From Chitinophagaceae bacterium (GTDB taxonomy: Bacteria; Bacteroidota; Bacteroidia; Chitinophagales; Chitinophagaceae), in contig JALHNJ010000001.1 in assembly GCA_022843585.1 (NCBI GenBank), positions 434,001-498,000 on the forward strand: DNA of 64,000 bases. The letters run 5' to 3'. Made by a program: the position numbers and the translations under genes. Below are positions 35,056-43,902 of this stretch, piece by piece. Every line of letters begins with the position of its first letter. The first letter of the stretch is position 1. Under the pieces are notes generated by a model. It was not told the DNA's origin. It did not search any database and was given only the letters and a program-made list of their open reading frames with translations.

Positions 35056-36504
35056 TTAATTCTCTTGCAAGATTTTATTAGCATTCCACTTGCCAATGCT
35101 TTTTCCTAACTCTTCACCATCCATACAAGCTTTTCGAAAATGATAACCCACATAAATTCTTGACAACGAATTTTCTCTTGCTGCTTGTGATAAACTGGTG
35201 AAATTTCTTGTATGTCCGGGTAGCGAAGTGCTTTCAAGCGAAAACGAGAAGTTGTCTTTATCAAAATATTCTTTTAGCAATTCTGAAGCCGCACCTCCTG
35301 CTGTAGCATGGGCCGATGGATGGTCGGCAACCGGTGGAGTAGGGAATACTAAAACCTGCCATGTATTATCACCCACAGTTAGCGGATTGCCGTCTGAATT
35401 TCCTAATTCAATAGCGGTAACGGGCCTCCAGAAAAAATGATCCATTTTAGATTTAAGACAAGCGATATATGCATCAGCTTCTGTTATTTGCAACAAGGCA
35501 AGTACATGGGCCACCTGCCAGGCATTCATATTTTTTTGTGCAATAATTTCCCTCGTTACTTTATTCCAGGCATACGGCGAACTTTCCACCCAGAACTTTG
35601 CAATATCTTCTTGTTCTTGTGTTCGTCCACCATTGCCTGTGCAACCAACACAGCCTAGCCTTTTCACTTCATTATAATCTTCCGCATATTCTGTACTACT
35701 TATTGCATAAGGCGCTGGTACAGGAAACTGTGTGCTGCTTTGAATTCCAAATGTGGAAAGGTTACCCCAGCCTGGCGAATCATAAAAACCAGTAAATGGT
35801 GGAGGTAATGGAAACGGTGGAACAGTAAACGGAAAATAAAAACGATATTGACCTGGTTGTGTTCCTGCTGTTACAGGAAACATTGTATTTGCAATTCCAT
35901 CATTATTCCTGTTTTGAATAATCGCTTGTGCAGAAGAATGGCCTAAGGCAATCCCTTTTGTTTTGGCAGCGCCATTGGCAATGGAACTTAACGATTGTAC
36001 ATGTAGATTATTTATATAATCCTGAATTGGCTGTGGTGTTACAGCGGCAGGTGGATTTAGTTTGCCAAAGAAAAAACTAATTACCTCATACGCAGCTTGT
36101 GCTACGGCCGCATCTGGGTCCGCATCTTTATCTCTCGCATTTTGCAATGCAAGTGTTTTATACTTAGGTACAATATTATTAAGCGCATCATGCATGGCTA
36201 CATTTACCATTGCATAATACCGGCTTTCATAAAATGGAGGAATAGGGGGGTTAGGAATAATAGCTTGGGTTTGTAATACTACATAAGTAGCAGCTTCATT
36301 CCAGCGTAGTACCATTTCCGGGCTACTGTTACCATTTCCTTGCCCGTTACCATTTTTTTCTGTAAGTAAGCTGCCCGCAGTTCCTTCATCAGCATTTAAG
36401 GGAGCTGATTCTTTTTTGCAGCCAAAAGTAAGTACAGCCCATGTTGATAGCAGTAGCCAAAATGATAGAAAGCAATTTTTGCTGCTAATAGAATGAATAG
36501 TCAT
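35056..36504 (-). CDS. Vanadium-dependent haloperoxidase/PAP2-like lipoprotein (paralog C)
   Basis: A 482-residue lipoprotein with signal ending in LTFGC and an Asn/Gly-rich linker. The pocket residues are Lys353 and Arg360 in KMDHFFWRPVT, His399 in DHPSAHATAGG, Arg449 and His455 in SRIYVGYHFR. The Gly of the usual PSGH motif is Ala398 here, which may narrow the pocket. NCBI-type families class such proteins as vanadium-dependent haloperoxidases, but phosphatase activity cannot be excluded. It leads an operon with two further lipoproteins, and unlike paralogs A and B it has no barrel partner. Confidence 0.85.
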   Translation of the reverse strand: MTIHSISSKNCFLSFWLLLSTWAVLTFGCKKESAPLNADEGTAGSLLTEKNGNGQGNGNSSPEMVLRWNEAATYVVLQTQAIIPNPPIPPFYESRYYAMVNVAMHDALNNIVPKYKTLALQNARDKDADPDAAVAQAAYEVISFFFGKLNPPAAVTPQPIQDYINNLHVQSLSSIANGAAKTKGIALGHSSAQAIIQNRNNDGIANTMFPVTAGTQPGQYRFYFPFTVPPFPLPPPFTGFYDSPGWGNLSTFGIQSSTQFPVPAPYAISSTEYAEDYNEVKRLGCVGCTGNGGRTQEQEDIAKFWVESSPYAWNKVTREIIAQKNMNAWQVAHVLALLQITEADAYIACLKSKMDHFFWRPVTAIELGNSDGNPLTVGDNTWQVLVFPTPPVADHPSAHATAGGAASELLKEYFDKDNFSFSLESTSLPGHTRNFTSLSQAARENSLSRIYVGYHFRKACMDGEELGKSIGKWNANKILQEN

Positions 36505-36691
36505 AAAAGTTGGTTTAATGATTAATGGAAAAATTATTTACGGGGTAAGTCATCAAAAATGAAGGGTAGGTTTTTTACAGGACCTGAAAGTTAATTTGAT
36601 AGGCAGATAATTTTTTTCCTAATCGCCTTATGAAGGCAATAATCGAAATATAGCAGGGGATTAACTTCAACACCCTTAATAGTCAAATAAG

Positions 36692-36721
36692 GCTGTTTAT
36701 CGAAATATTATGCTGTTTATC
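36692..36721 (+). promoter_or_regulatory. Direct repeat, candidate LytTR operator
   Basis: GCTGTTTATC occurs twice with a 20-base period (GAAATATTAT between). The core GTTTAT fits the LytTR half-site pattern (GTTnRK), and two turns of the helix is the usual arrangement. It ends 65 bases before the start of the LytS-like kinase gene. Confidence 0.5.
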
Positions 36722-36786
36722 AATAAACCGGAGAGTATTTGGTAAGGTTTAAAAGGATATTGTAAATTGTAATAAGATTAGTTGCA

Positions 36787-37887
36787 ATGAATAACTTAAA
36801 TGAAAATTCATTTATTTTTTCTTCCCGGTACCGTTTGCTTCGGCACATTGTTTTTTGGTTAGTGCATATAGTTATTTTTTCTTTTCTCTATAAGCTTCCT
36901 GAAAACTCCTACTGGCAACAACATATATTATCTGCAAGCTGGGTACCCGCTTTTATTATTTATAGCTACCCGATTATGTACTGGTTTATACCAAAGATGT
37001 TGTTGAAGGGAAAATATACTCCTTTTGCCATTACATTATTGCTATGGGCCGGAGTTGGCTTTTTTTTAAACTATTTTTCCAGGAAGTATATATTGTTTAA
37101 TATATCGGATGTTATGCATTTGAAAATTGGACCGAAGAATCCCTGGGCTCCGGCGGGTTTTATTGTGATGAATTTAATGGCGGGCTTTGGTAGTATGATT
37201 GTTTTATTCAAATATTGGGTGAAAAAACAAAACGATTGGCTGCAAGCAGAAAAAGAAAAAGTAACAGCAGAACTACAGTTACTGAAAGCACAGGTTCACC
37301 CTCATTTTTTATTTAATACACTTAATAATATTTATTCTTTTTCATTAAATGCTTCGCCGAAAACGCCGCAGATGATCCTGAAGCTTTCTTCACTACTTAG
37401 TTATATGCTGTATGAGTGCAAGGCCAATGAAGTGTTGCTGGAAAAGGAAATTGAAATCATGAACAACTATATTGACCTGGAAAAAGAACGGTATGCAAAC
37501 CGGCTTGAGGTTTCTATCAATGTAGAAGGTGATATAAAGGGTAAGTGCATAGCCCCGTTACTTATTTTGCCATTTCTTGAAAATGCATTTAAGCATGGCA
37601 CCTCAGAGCAATTGGAAAAAACCTGGTTGAATATGGATATTTCTGTAAAACAAAAAATGTTTCGCTGCAAAATAGCCAACAGTAAAAATGAAGAACTAAT
37701 AAAAGCAACTGGAGGGATTGGAATAGAGAATGTTCAAAAGCGGTTACAATATTTATATCCCGGCAGACATGAGTTGAAACTGGGTGACGAAGGCAATTTT
37801 TTTGTAGTTTCATTACAGCTTGAATTAAATGAGTCGCATGGTGTTTCAGTAAGTGCAAAACAACCAATGGCGACAAGTATTGTATAA
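36787..37887 (+). CDS. LytS/YehU-type membrane sensor histidine kinase
   Basis: A 366-residue kinase with four hydrophobic segments in residues 15-150, then a short coiled region and a His_kinase domain. The phospho-acceptor is His173 in VHPHFLFNTLNNIYSF. The ATP lid region contains LLILPFLENAFKHG and GGIGIENVQKRL. The type lacks a separate dimerisation domain and pairs with LytTR regulators. The regulator gene starts 10 bases later. The sensed signal is unknown; no extracellular sensor domain is visible. Confidence 0.9.
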   Translation: MNNLNENSFIFSSRYRLLRHIVFWLVHIVIFSFLYKLPENSYWQQHILSASWVPAFIIYSYPIMYWFIPKMLLKGKYTPFAITLLLWAGVGFFLNYFSRKYILFNISDVMHLKIGPKNPWAPAGFIVMNLMAGFGSMIVLFKYWVKKQNDWLQAEKEKVTAELQLLKAQVHPHFLFNTLNNIYSFSLNASPKTPQMILKLSSLLSYMLYECKANEVLLEKEIEIMNNYIDLEKERYANRLEVSINVEGDIKGKCIAPLLILPFLENAFKHGTSEQLEKTWLNMDISVKQKMFRCKIANSKNEELIKATGGIGIENVQKRLQYLYPGRHELKLGDEGNFFVVSLQLELNESHGVSVSAKQPMATSIV

Positions 37888-37897
37888 ATAAATTTGT

Positions 37898-38611
37898 ATG
37901 AAATTGCGTTGCCTGCTTGTAGATGATGAGCCACCTGCTTTAAAGGTGCTGGAGTCGCATATTTCTAATAGCAATGGTCTGGAAATTGCGGGCGTTTGTA
38001 AAAATGCAGTGGAGGCAATGGATGTGCTGCAGGAAAAAACAATTGACCTTATCTTTCTCGACATAAAGATGCCTAAATTATTAGGTACTGATTTTTTAAA
38101 AAGCTTGTCTAAACCGCCAAAAGTAATTTTTGTAACTGCTTACCGTGATTATGCTGTAGAGGGCTATGAACTGGATGCAATTGATTACCTCGTAAAACCA
38201 GTGTCGTTTGAAAGGTTTCTGAAGGCAGTTGCCAGGGTAAAAAAAATGCTTGGATATGAAGTTACTGTGCAGGCGGAAGAATATAAAAACAACCCGGAAG
38301 CATTTGTTTATTTGAAAGTAGATAAGAACATGCAAAAAGTAGTTGTAAACGAAATTCTGTATGTGGAAAGCTGGAAAGACTATGTAAAACTTATTTTAGA
38401 TACCGGAAAAAATTTCATGGTAAAGCAATCAATCAGTTCTATGGAGAACCTGTTGTCGGGTCATAATTTCGTAAGGGCCCACCGGTCGTATATAGTTTCT
38501 ATGAATAAAGTAACAGGCTACAATAACCTGGTGTTGAAACTAAACGACAAAGAAATTCCTATTGGGCGGCTTTATAAGCAACAGGTGATGGAGGCTATCA
38601 ACTCCCGGTAA
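37898..38611 (+). CDS. LytTR-family response regulator
   Basis: A 237-residue regulator. The receiver domain (1-120) has the acidic pair near CLLVDDEPPA and the phospho-acceptor Asp55 in LIFLDIKMP, with Lys in DYLVKPVSF. The LytTR DNA-binding domain covers about 135-235, with EILYVESWKDYVKL and FVRAHRSYIVSM. It is encoded with the sensor kinase upstream. A direct repeat with 20-base spacing before the kinase gene suggests autoregulation. Confidence 0.93.
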   Translation: MKLRCLLVDDEPPALKVLESHISNSNGLEIAGVCKNAVEAMDVLQEKTIDLIFLDIKMPKLLGTDFLKSLSKPPKVIFVTAYRDYAVEGYELDAIDYLVKPVSFERFLKAVARVKKMLGYEVTVQAEEYKNNPEAFVYLKVDKNMQKVVVNEILYVESWKDYVKLILDTGKNFMVKQSISSMENLLSGHNFVRAHRSYIVSMNKVTGYNNLVLKLNDKEIPIGRLYKQQVMEAINSR

Positions 38612-38621
38612 TTGGTTGCAA

Positions 38622-41600
38622 TCATAAATTAATTCTGATACCAAGCTGGCTTATCCATCTGGCACTGCTGCCCGGTGCGGTGCTGGGGTTTATTGACCAG
38701 GGCTTGCCGGTAAATGGTGTAAACTGGTATTGTGGAGTAAGGGTTGTTGTATTGGAAAAACCAGCAAAGCGTATCAACGCAAAATTATCTGCTGACATTA
38801 GATAAATACGACCCCAATTTTTATTCAGCAAGTTGGTAAAGTTGAAAACATCGTAGATAATACTTACATCAATCGGTTTCTTTTTTGATTTGATTACAAA
38901 ATTTTGCTGTAGCCGCAAATCAACTACCTGGGAGAAAGGGAGTTTGGCTCCGTTACGGTCAGCAAATTGCCCACGGTGTTTTCGCAGGTACCTATCGGTT
39001 TCTATAAAGTTATTCAATGCTGTTTTTTGATCCTGCGGTGAATAGGTACTATTGTTGACAGTGTTTGGAAGAAAGACCATATTGTCAAGCTCATTCGCAG
39101 CAGGAATATAAATAAGATCGTAATTGCTGTTTCTTCCATTATCATTGGCTATACTTCCACCGTACACATAGCTGAATGGTGAACCCGATTGCCCCGTATA
39201 AAATAAAGTGAAAAGAGTTGAGACCCTTTTTTTCGAGTACTGAAATTTTCTTGTAACGCTTGCTTTGATAATATGGCCGGGAGCAAAATCAGAAACAGAC
39301 CTTAGCGTATTATTTCTTCCCTGTGCAGTTTCAATAGCACCCCATTGAGCTGCATTACCACTGGATGTTCCAGTGGGTTCAAACAGGGCGGTTGAATTAC
39401 CATAGCTATAAGATGAAGTAATTTCCAGCTTATCGCTGATTACTTTATTGATAACCGCAGTTAAGTGATAGGAGAAACCTTTCTGCTTTTTATTATTGCT
39501 CAGCAATATAATAGACGTGTAAGGGTTGCCGCCACTCATTGGGATAAGTTCTGTTGATGTATTAAGCGAAAACACATTTCTGGTGCCGGGACCAGCGGTT
39601 CTTTTATCAGCCGGAAGAATATTTACATTGGTGTGTTTTCCTTCATGTATATTTTTTGTAAATAGCACTTCCGTTGTAAAGTTCCATCCATTATCCAGTT
39701 TTTTATCAGCGCCGAAGGAAGTTCTGAATACGGTTGGGTATTTGAATTTGCGGGCCACCAATGAAACAACACCCTTTGCCCTCTCTGGATTTATCCCTAA
39801 TGATTGCAGATCTGGTTGGTTGAAAGGATCCGGATTAAATCTTAACCCATACAACAATGGGTTGATTTCAAACGAGGAAGTATTGACATTATAAATTTCC
39901 GAGTACCATAAGTTTAAAATGTGCCCGGTAAAAATGCCAGCACCACCTCTTATAGTTAGTTTTCCGCCGGGCATCTTGTAAGAAAAGCCCAGGCGGGGGG
40001 ATAGTTGCCAATGGGTTTTCATTGGCACACCTGGAATGGCTCCTTCAAGATCGTAGTAATTTTCTATGGCGGCTTTGGCAACAGTATCAAAAAATGGGTC
40101 AGTTTTAAATGGCCTTGGTAAGGAGTTGCCATCTAGTCTTAATCCGGCGGTAATCCGGAAGTGGGGATTAACTTGTATTTCATCATTTATAAAAAACCCA
40201 ATACGGCTTGTATTGAAAATAGAACCGGCTTTTGAATCATCATTTGTTGGTTTGTCAACCAGGGAAACTGTTCTTTGATACCTGAAAGGAAAGGCATTAC
40301 TCAAAAAGTCATTCAGGCTGCGATACTCGTAGAACCCAAAGTAGTTGGGAATAATAAGGTCATTCAGTTTTGAAAAATTTATGTCAATACCTGTTGTAAA
40401 AACATTTTTCTTTTTTATTATCCGGAATATATCGGACAGGTTAAATTCTGATCCTTTAAACAAGTTAATTTGCGAGCCACTGTTAGTGCCCATCCCTATT
40501 GTACCGGCTCCATCCATAATTCTGATGGCAGGAAAGGGATGACCAGAAATTTCACGGTTGTTTTGCTGACTAGTATAACTAAACAATAGCCGGTTATTAG
40601 CAGCAGCATTAAAAAATGATTTCCATTCAGCCGACGCCGAGTGAGTAGTGGTGGGTGTGCTGAACCCACTGCTAAAAAAGCGAATCGAAGTGCTGCCCGT
40701 AACACCTGGCGAGAACCTGTCTGCATGATTATACCGGTAGCTGAGTACGAATTTATTTTTAACAGAAGGGTTCCAATCAAGTTTTATCATAAAGCGGTTA
40801 GCATCTAAACGGTTGTTTAAATCCAGGAATGAACCTGCATCATACTTATATCTGCTCTGTAATGTATCTGCCAGTGCAAAAAGTTGTTGCATATTACTAT
40901 TGCCGCGGTATTGTGAAAAAGAAAAGGGTTGTGGCTGCTGTTCTTTTTGTTTTTCAAGCAACAGAAAATAAAACAATTTATTTTTTTTAACCGGGCCACT
41001 TACCCAAATCCCGGCAGTTTGATTGGTAAAAGAAGAAAGTTTGAGCCGTTCAAAAACACCGGGAGAACCGGGTCTTTCCTCCAATATTGGAGAACGGCCA
41101 GCCAATTGCTCATTTCTAAAGAAATACCAGGCCGATGATTTAAAATCATTACTACCCGAACGGGTTATGGCGTTGATACTGCCACCCGTAAAATTGCTGT
41201 ATTGCACATCATAAGGAGATTGTAATACTTTTATTTCTTCTAATGCTTCAATAGAGATAGGAGGGGAGCCTGTCGGGCCGCTGTTAGTACCGCTCAACGC
41301 TGTTCCCAGCATATCATTATTATTGGAGCCGTCAATAAAAAAAGCATTGTATTTATTGTTTTGACCACCGAGCGACATCATCCCATCTCCATTCACTTTC
41401 GATTGCGGCACCATCCTTACATAGTCTTGCAGGTTGCGGCTGATGGAAGGCAAAGAAAGGAGTTGATGTTGACTAATATTCGTTTCAGCTCCGAATTGGG
41501 GGACAGCTTTTTTATCCGCCCTGATAACAGCTTCTTGTAAGGTTATAGTTTTTTCTGGTAGGATAAACTCAAAAAAGTTATCATTTTGTGATTGGGAAAA

Positions 41601-41909
41601 TTGAAAATAGCGATTGGCCTCCACTAAAGTTTCATAACCGGCATGGCTAATGGTAAGTGTATAAGGGCCGCCGGGGCGAAGATTAAAAAAATGGAAATAC
41701 CCTGCGGCACTCGTTTTTGTAATAAAAACATTTTTAGTTGGCTCATGTACGGCAGTAATAGTGGCATTTGTAAGCCATTCCTTTTTTTGCGAGATAACAA
41801 TACCAGAGATATGACTATTAGTTTCCTGGCTGTATAAACTAACGGCAGAAAGAGACACAAAAATCACCGTGTAAAGCAGGGCAGAGGTATAGGTTTTTAC
41901 ATTTCTCAT
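38622..41909 (-). CDS. Oar-like TonB-dependent receptor with carboxypeptidase-regulatory-like domain
   Basis: A 1095-residue outer-membrane protein with a signal peptide ending at about residue 28. Residues 30-120 form a carboxypeptidase-regulatory-like beta-sandwich (SGIVISQKKEWLTNATITA, FHFFNLRPGGPYTLTISHAGY). The plug follows (SLPSISRNLQDYVRMVP, NKYNAFFIDGSNNNDML) and then a long barrel. This is the Oar/TBDR class, which in Bacteroidota and Myxococcus exports or imports proteins or peptides. It has no SusD partner. The gene is convergent with the LytTR regulator, with 10 bases between stops, and a direct repeat lies 75-101 bases upstream of its start. Confidence 0.88.
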   Translation of the reverse strand: MRNVKTYTSALLYTVIFVSLSAVSLYSQETNSHISGIVISQKKEWLTNATITAVHEPTKNVFITKTSAAGYFHFFNLRPGGPYTLTISHAGYETLVEANRYFQFSQSQNDNFFEFILPEKTITLQEAVIRADKKAVPQFGAETNISQHQLLSLPSISRNLQDYVRMVPQSKVNGDGMMSLGGQNNKYNAFFIDGSNNNDMLGTALSGTNSGPTGSPPISIEALEEIKVLQSPYDVQYSNFTGGSINAITRSGSNDFKSSAWYFFRNEQLAGRSPILEERPGSPGVFERLKLSSFTNQTAGIWVSGPVKKNKLFYFLLLEKQKEQQPQPFSFSQYRGNSNMQQLFALADTLQSRYKYDAGSFLDLNNRLDANRFMIKLDWNPSVKNKFVLSYRYNHADRFSPGVTGSTSIRFFSSGFSTPTTTHSASAEWKSFFNAAANNRLLFSYTSQQNNREISGHPFPAIRIMDGAGTIGMGTNSGSQINLFKGSEFNLSDIFRIIKKKNVFTTGIDINFSKLNDLIIPNYFGFYEYRSLNDFLSNAFPFRYQRTVSLVDKPTNDDSKAGSIFNTSRIGFFINDEIQVNPHFRITAGLRLDGNSLPRPFKTDPFFDTVAKAAIENYYDLEGAIPGVPMKTHWQLSPRLGFSYKMPGGKLTIRGGAGIFTGHILNLWYSEIYNVNTSSFEINPLLYGLRFNPDPFNQPDLQSLGINPERAKGVVSLVARKFKYPTVFRTSFGADKKLDNGWNFTTEVLFTKNIHEGKHTNVNILPADKRTAGPGTRNVFSLNTSTELIPMSGGNPYTSIILLSNNKKQKGFSYHLTAVINKVISDKLEITSSYSYGNSTALFEPTGTSSGNAAQWGAIETAQGRNNTLRSVSDFAPGHIIKASVTRKFQYSKKRVSTLFTLFYTGQSGSPFSYVYGGSIANDNGRNSNYDLIYIPAANELDNMVFLPNTVNNSTYSPQDQKTALNNFIETDRYLRKHRGQFADRNGAKLPFSQVVDLRLQQNFVIKSKKKPIDVSIIYDVFNFTNLLNKNWGRIYLMSADNFALIRFAGFSNTTTLTPQYQFTPFTGKPWSINPSTAPGSSARWISQLGIRINL

Positions 41910-41983
41910 TGTTGCTGAGGACGGCTTCGGTACAATAAGCTACAACAAAGGAAAGAAAGGAGGAGGCAAAATTTTTGCTATCG

Positions 41984-42010
41984 GTCGAAAAAATTTGTAG
42001 TTAGTCGAAA
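41984..42010. repeat. Direct repeat GTCGAAA with 20-base period upstream of the receptor
   Basis: GTCGAAA at 41984-41990 and 42004-42010. The period equals that of the candidate LytTR site at 36692-36721, though the sequence differs. The rest of the gap 41910-42151 shows only a terminator at 42101-42129. Confidence 0.35.
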
Positions 42011-42100
42011 TTGGGGCGGTCATTAATTAAAATTGCACTTTTTCTTTTATTCCTTCGGTATCGCCGTATTTGAACCAGTAAAGAAATCTTTATTTAATGA

Positions 42101-42129
42101 AAAAGCCGCCCTCAACAGGCGGCTATTTT
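42101..42129 (-). terminator. Bidirectional intrinsic terminator
   Basis: AGCCGCC, loop CTCAACA, GGCGGCT, flanked by TTTTT on the + side and AAAA on the other. It ends the four-gene secreted-protein operon (last stop at 42152). Confidence 0.85.
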
Positions 42130-42151
42130 TCTTTTAATTTCAATTATATCG

Positions 42152-42703
42152 TCATTCTGCCTTAATCCTGTATTCAAACTGGTTGGCCACCGAATTGTTT
42201 CTCATGGCCACACTTATTATTTTTCCTTTGGCATTGTTGATAGTAAATGTTTTTATCTCCCTGTCATTCCCATTTGGAAAAACATACGTTGCTACCGTAG
42301 TGGTTACGCCTGCTTCAGTATGTGTACAGATACTTACACCCGTTTCCGCTCTTCCATCTGTTTTATTAATAGTAATAACTACCTGGTTATTATATGAGGG
42401 ATCCGTAACGAAAGTTCTTTTTGATTGCCCTACTATGGAACCAAATTTTTCCTCTTCGCCAATATCTAATTTTCTGGGGCCAATAGTGGCTATACTGTTA
42501 GAAGATATCCAGTTCCAGTGGCGTTTCATCCTTGTTATTTCGGTTTTAAAAGGTATGGGGCTTATGTCAGGTTTCCATATTCCCCATTTATTCCAGGTGT
42601 TTTCTGCCAACTTTTCTCCCTGGTTACAGTTGGGTACATTTTGAGCAGGTGCTGTTAAGCTTATTGCTGAAATAAATAAGACTGAAATGAATATCATTTT
42701 CAT
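42152..42703 (-). CDS. Hypothetical secreted protein (1 of 4 in cluster)
   Basis: A 183-residue exported protein, signal ending TAPAQ. Not recognised. The mature part is beta-rich (NQVVITINKTDG, TTTVATYVFPNG, QFEYRIKAE) and contains WNKWGIWKPDISPIPFKTEI. It is the last gene of four secreted small-protein genes on the - strand, 47 bases after its neighbour and 23 bases before a terminator. Confidence 0.55.
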   Translation of the reverse strand: MKMIFISVLFISAISLTAPAQNVPNCNQGEKLAENTWNKWGIWKPDISPIPFKTEITRMKRHWNWISSNSIATIGPRKLDIGEEEKFGSIVGQSKRTFVTDPSYNNQVVITINKTDGRAETGVSICTHTEAGVTTTVATYVFPNGNDREIKTFTINNAKGKIISVAMRNNSVANQFEYRIKAE

Positions 42704-42750
42704 ATTGTTAGAATTTTGAGTTACTTACCTTTAAAATAATTTGATAAGAG

Positions 42751-43299
42751 TTATATAACCGTTTTTATCATCAAACTAAATTTTCTTTCTGTTACACCTT
42801 TTGGTGCGGATACTCCAATAATGATGTTATATGTTTCGCTTGTTGGATTTCTGAATTCAATTTCTCTTTCATCTGTTAATACTTTTCCTTTCATTGGCTT
42901 ATCTCTTTTATAATCTGCTTCACAGGTAATACATTGCTGTAGTGCAGGCACCATGTGATAGTCATTTTTGTCCATCATATAGCCGTATAAGCTTATTTCT
43001 TCTGTATTGTTTCCAGGTTTAGCTTTTACTTTTACAATAGAGCCTGGCTTGATGGTGATGCCATAAAACACATGATTGCCCTGGTAGCGATGAAATTGGG
43101 ATGTGGTAAAACAGGCAACTGCACTACTGGAAGCCCATCGCAGGTCGCTGATTATTTTGCCAGCACTAAGGTTTCCTTCCGTAACAACCGAATCGTTAGC
43201 AATGGTAGTAATGCCAGTTACACTTGTTGGCCAAGATTGTGCTGAAGAAGCAAATGATACAGTTATAAAAACTACACAGATGATAATTATTTTTTTCAT
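42751..43299 (-). CDS. Hypothetical secreted protein (2 of 4)
   Basis: A 182-residue exported protein, signal ending SSAQ. Not recognised. It contains TEGNLSAGKIISDLRWASSS and QCITCEADYKRDK, with a CxxC pair that may be disulfide-bonded. The C-terminus (NIIIGVSAPKGVTERKFSLMI) is beta-strand-like. It starts 15 bases after the stop of the preceding lipoprotein gene, so it is co-transcribed. Confidence 0.55.
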   Translation of the reverse strand: MKKIIIICVVFITVSFASSAQSWPTSVTGITTIANDSVVTEGNLSAGKIISDLRWASSSAVACFTTSQFHRYQGNHVFYGITIKPGSIVKVKAKPGNNTEEISLYGYMMDKNDYHMVPALQQCITCEADYKRDKPMKGKVLTDEREIEFRNPTSETYNIIIGVSAPKGVTERKFSLMIKTVI

Positions 43300-43314
43300 G
43301 AGAAGTTTTGTTTA

Positions 43315-43869
43315 TTAATTAATGTTTATTGATTCAATAATTCTTGACGACTCTTTTCTTTTGATCTCGCTTCCATCTTTATATAAGCAAATAACCTGGT
43401 ACATTGTATTTCCTTTGTTTAAGATGGCCATTTGCAATTCCTTTTTATCCTTATTGCTATTTGAAAAAGTGGCTTGAACAGTAGTAGCTTCGACGCCGTT
43501 AATTTGTTTTGTTTCATCTTTCCGGTTGGTGATTTCTCCCCCGGCTTTCATCTTCATTTCAGCTAATGCGCCATTCATTGCTCCACTTTTTGAAAACGAA
43601 ACATCCTTAGCATACTCAGCTACATTGACAGCATAGTAATTGCCTTGACTCTCATATACAAAAGTTTCCATTTTATTAACCATCTTTCTTACGGACGGTG
43701 TTAGTTGGCTCTCTATATTTTTTTTCTCGTACTCAAAAGGTGCCTCCACAGACAATCCCATTGTGCCGAGCTGTGTTTTTTTCCAATCTGCTTCTGTGGT
43801 TGAACTTGTGCAGGAGAATAGTAAAGTAACTGTGGTAATAATGAGAGCTGAAGTGATTTTAGTATTCAT
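43315..43869 (-). CDS. Hypothetical lipoprotein, PsbP/DcrB-like
   Basis: A 184-residue lipoprotein, signal ending LLFSC (Cys20). The pattern of the mature part (GLSVEAPFEYEKKN, NYYAVNVAEYAKD, INGVEATTVQATF, MYQVICLYKDGSE, RIIESI) resembles the PsbP/DcrB alpha-beta fold found in many lipoproteins of unknown role. It is co-transcribed with neighbouring secreted proteins. The fold call is tentative. Confidence 0.55.
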   Translation of the reverse strand: MNTKITSALIITTVTLLFSCTSSTTEADWKKTQLGTMGLSVEAPFEYEKKNIESQLTPSVRKMVNKMETFVYESQGNYYAVNVAEYAKDVSFSKSGAMNGALAEMKMKAGGEITNRKDETKQINGVEATTVQATFSNSNKDKKELQMAILNKGNTMYQVICLYKDGSEIKRKESSRIIESININ

Positions 43870-43902
43870 ACTTTTTATTTTTTAGTTTAAAAAAGTGGGC
43901 TG

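Noticed and set aside
42183-42644. 153-codon + strand ORF opposite the first secreted protein
   Set aside because: Opposite the 183-residue secreted-protein gene, which has a signal peptide and fits its operon.
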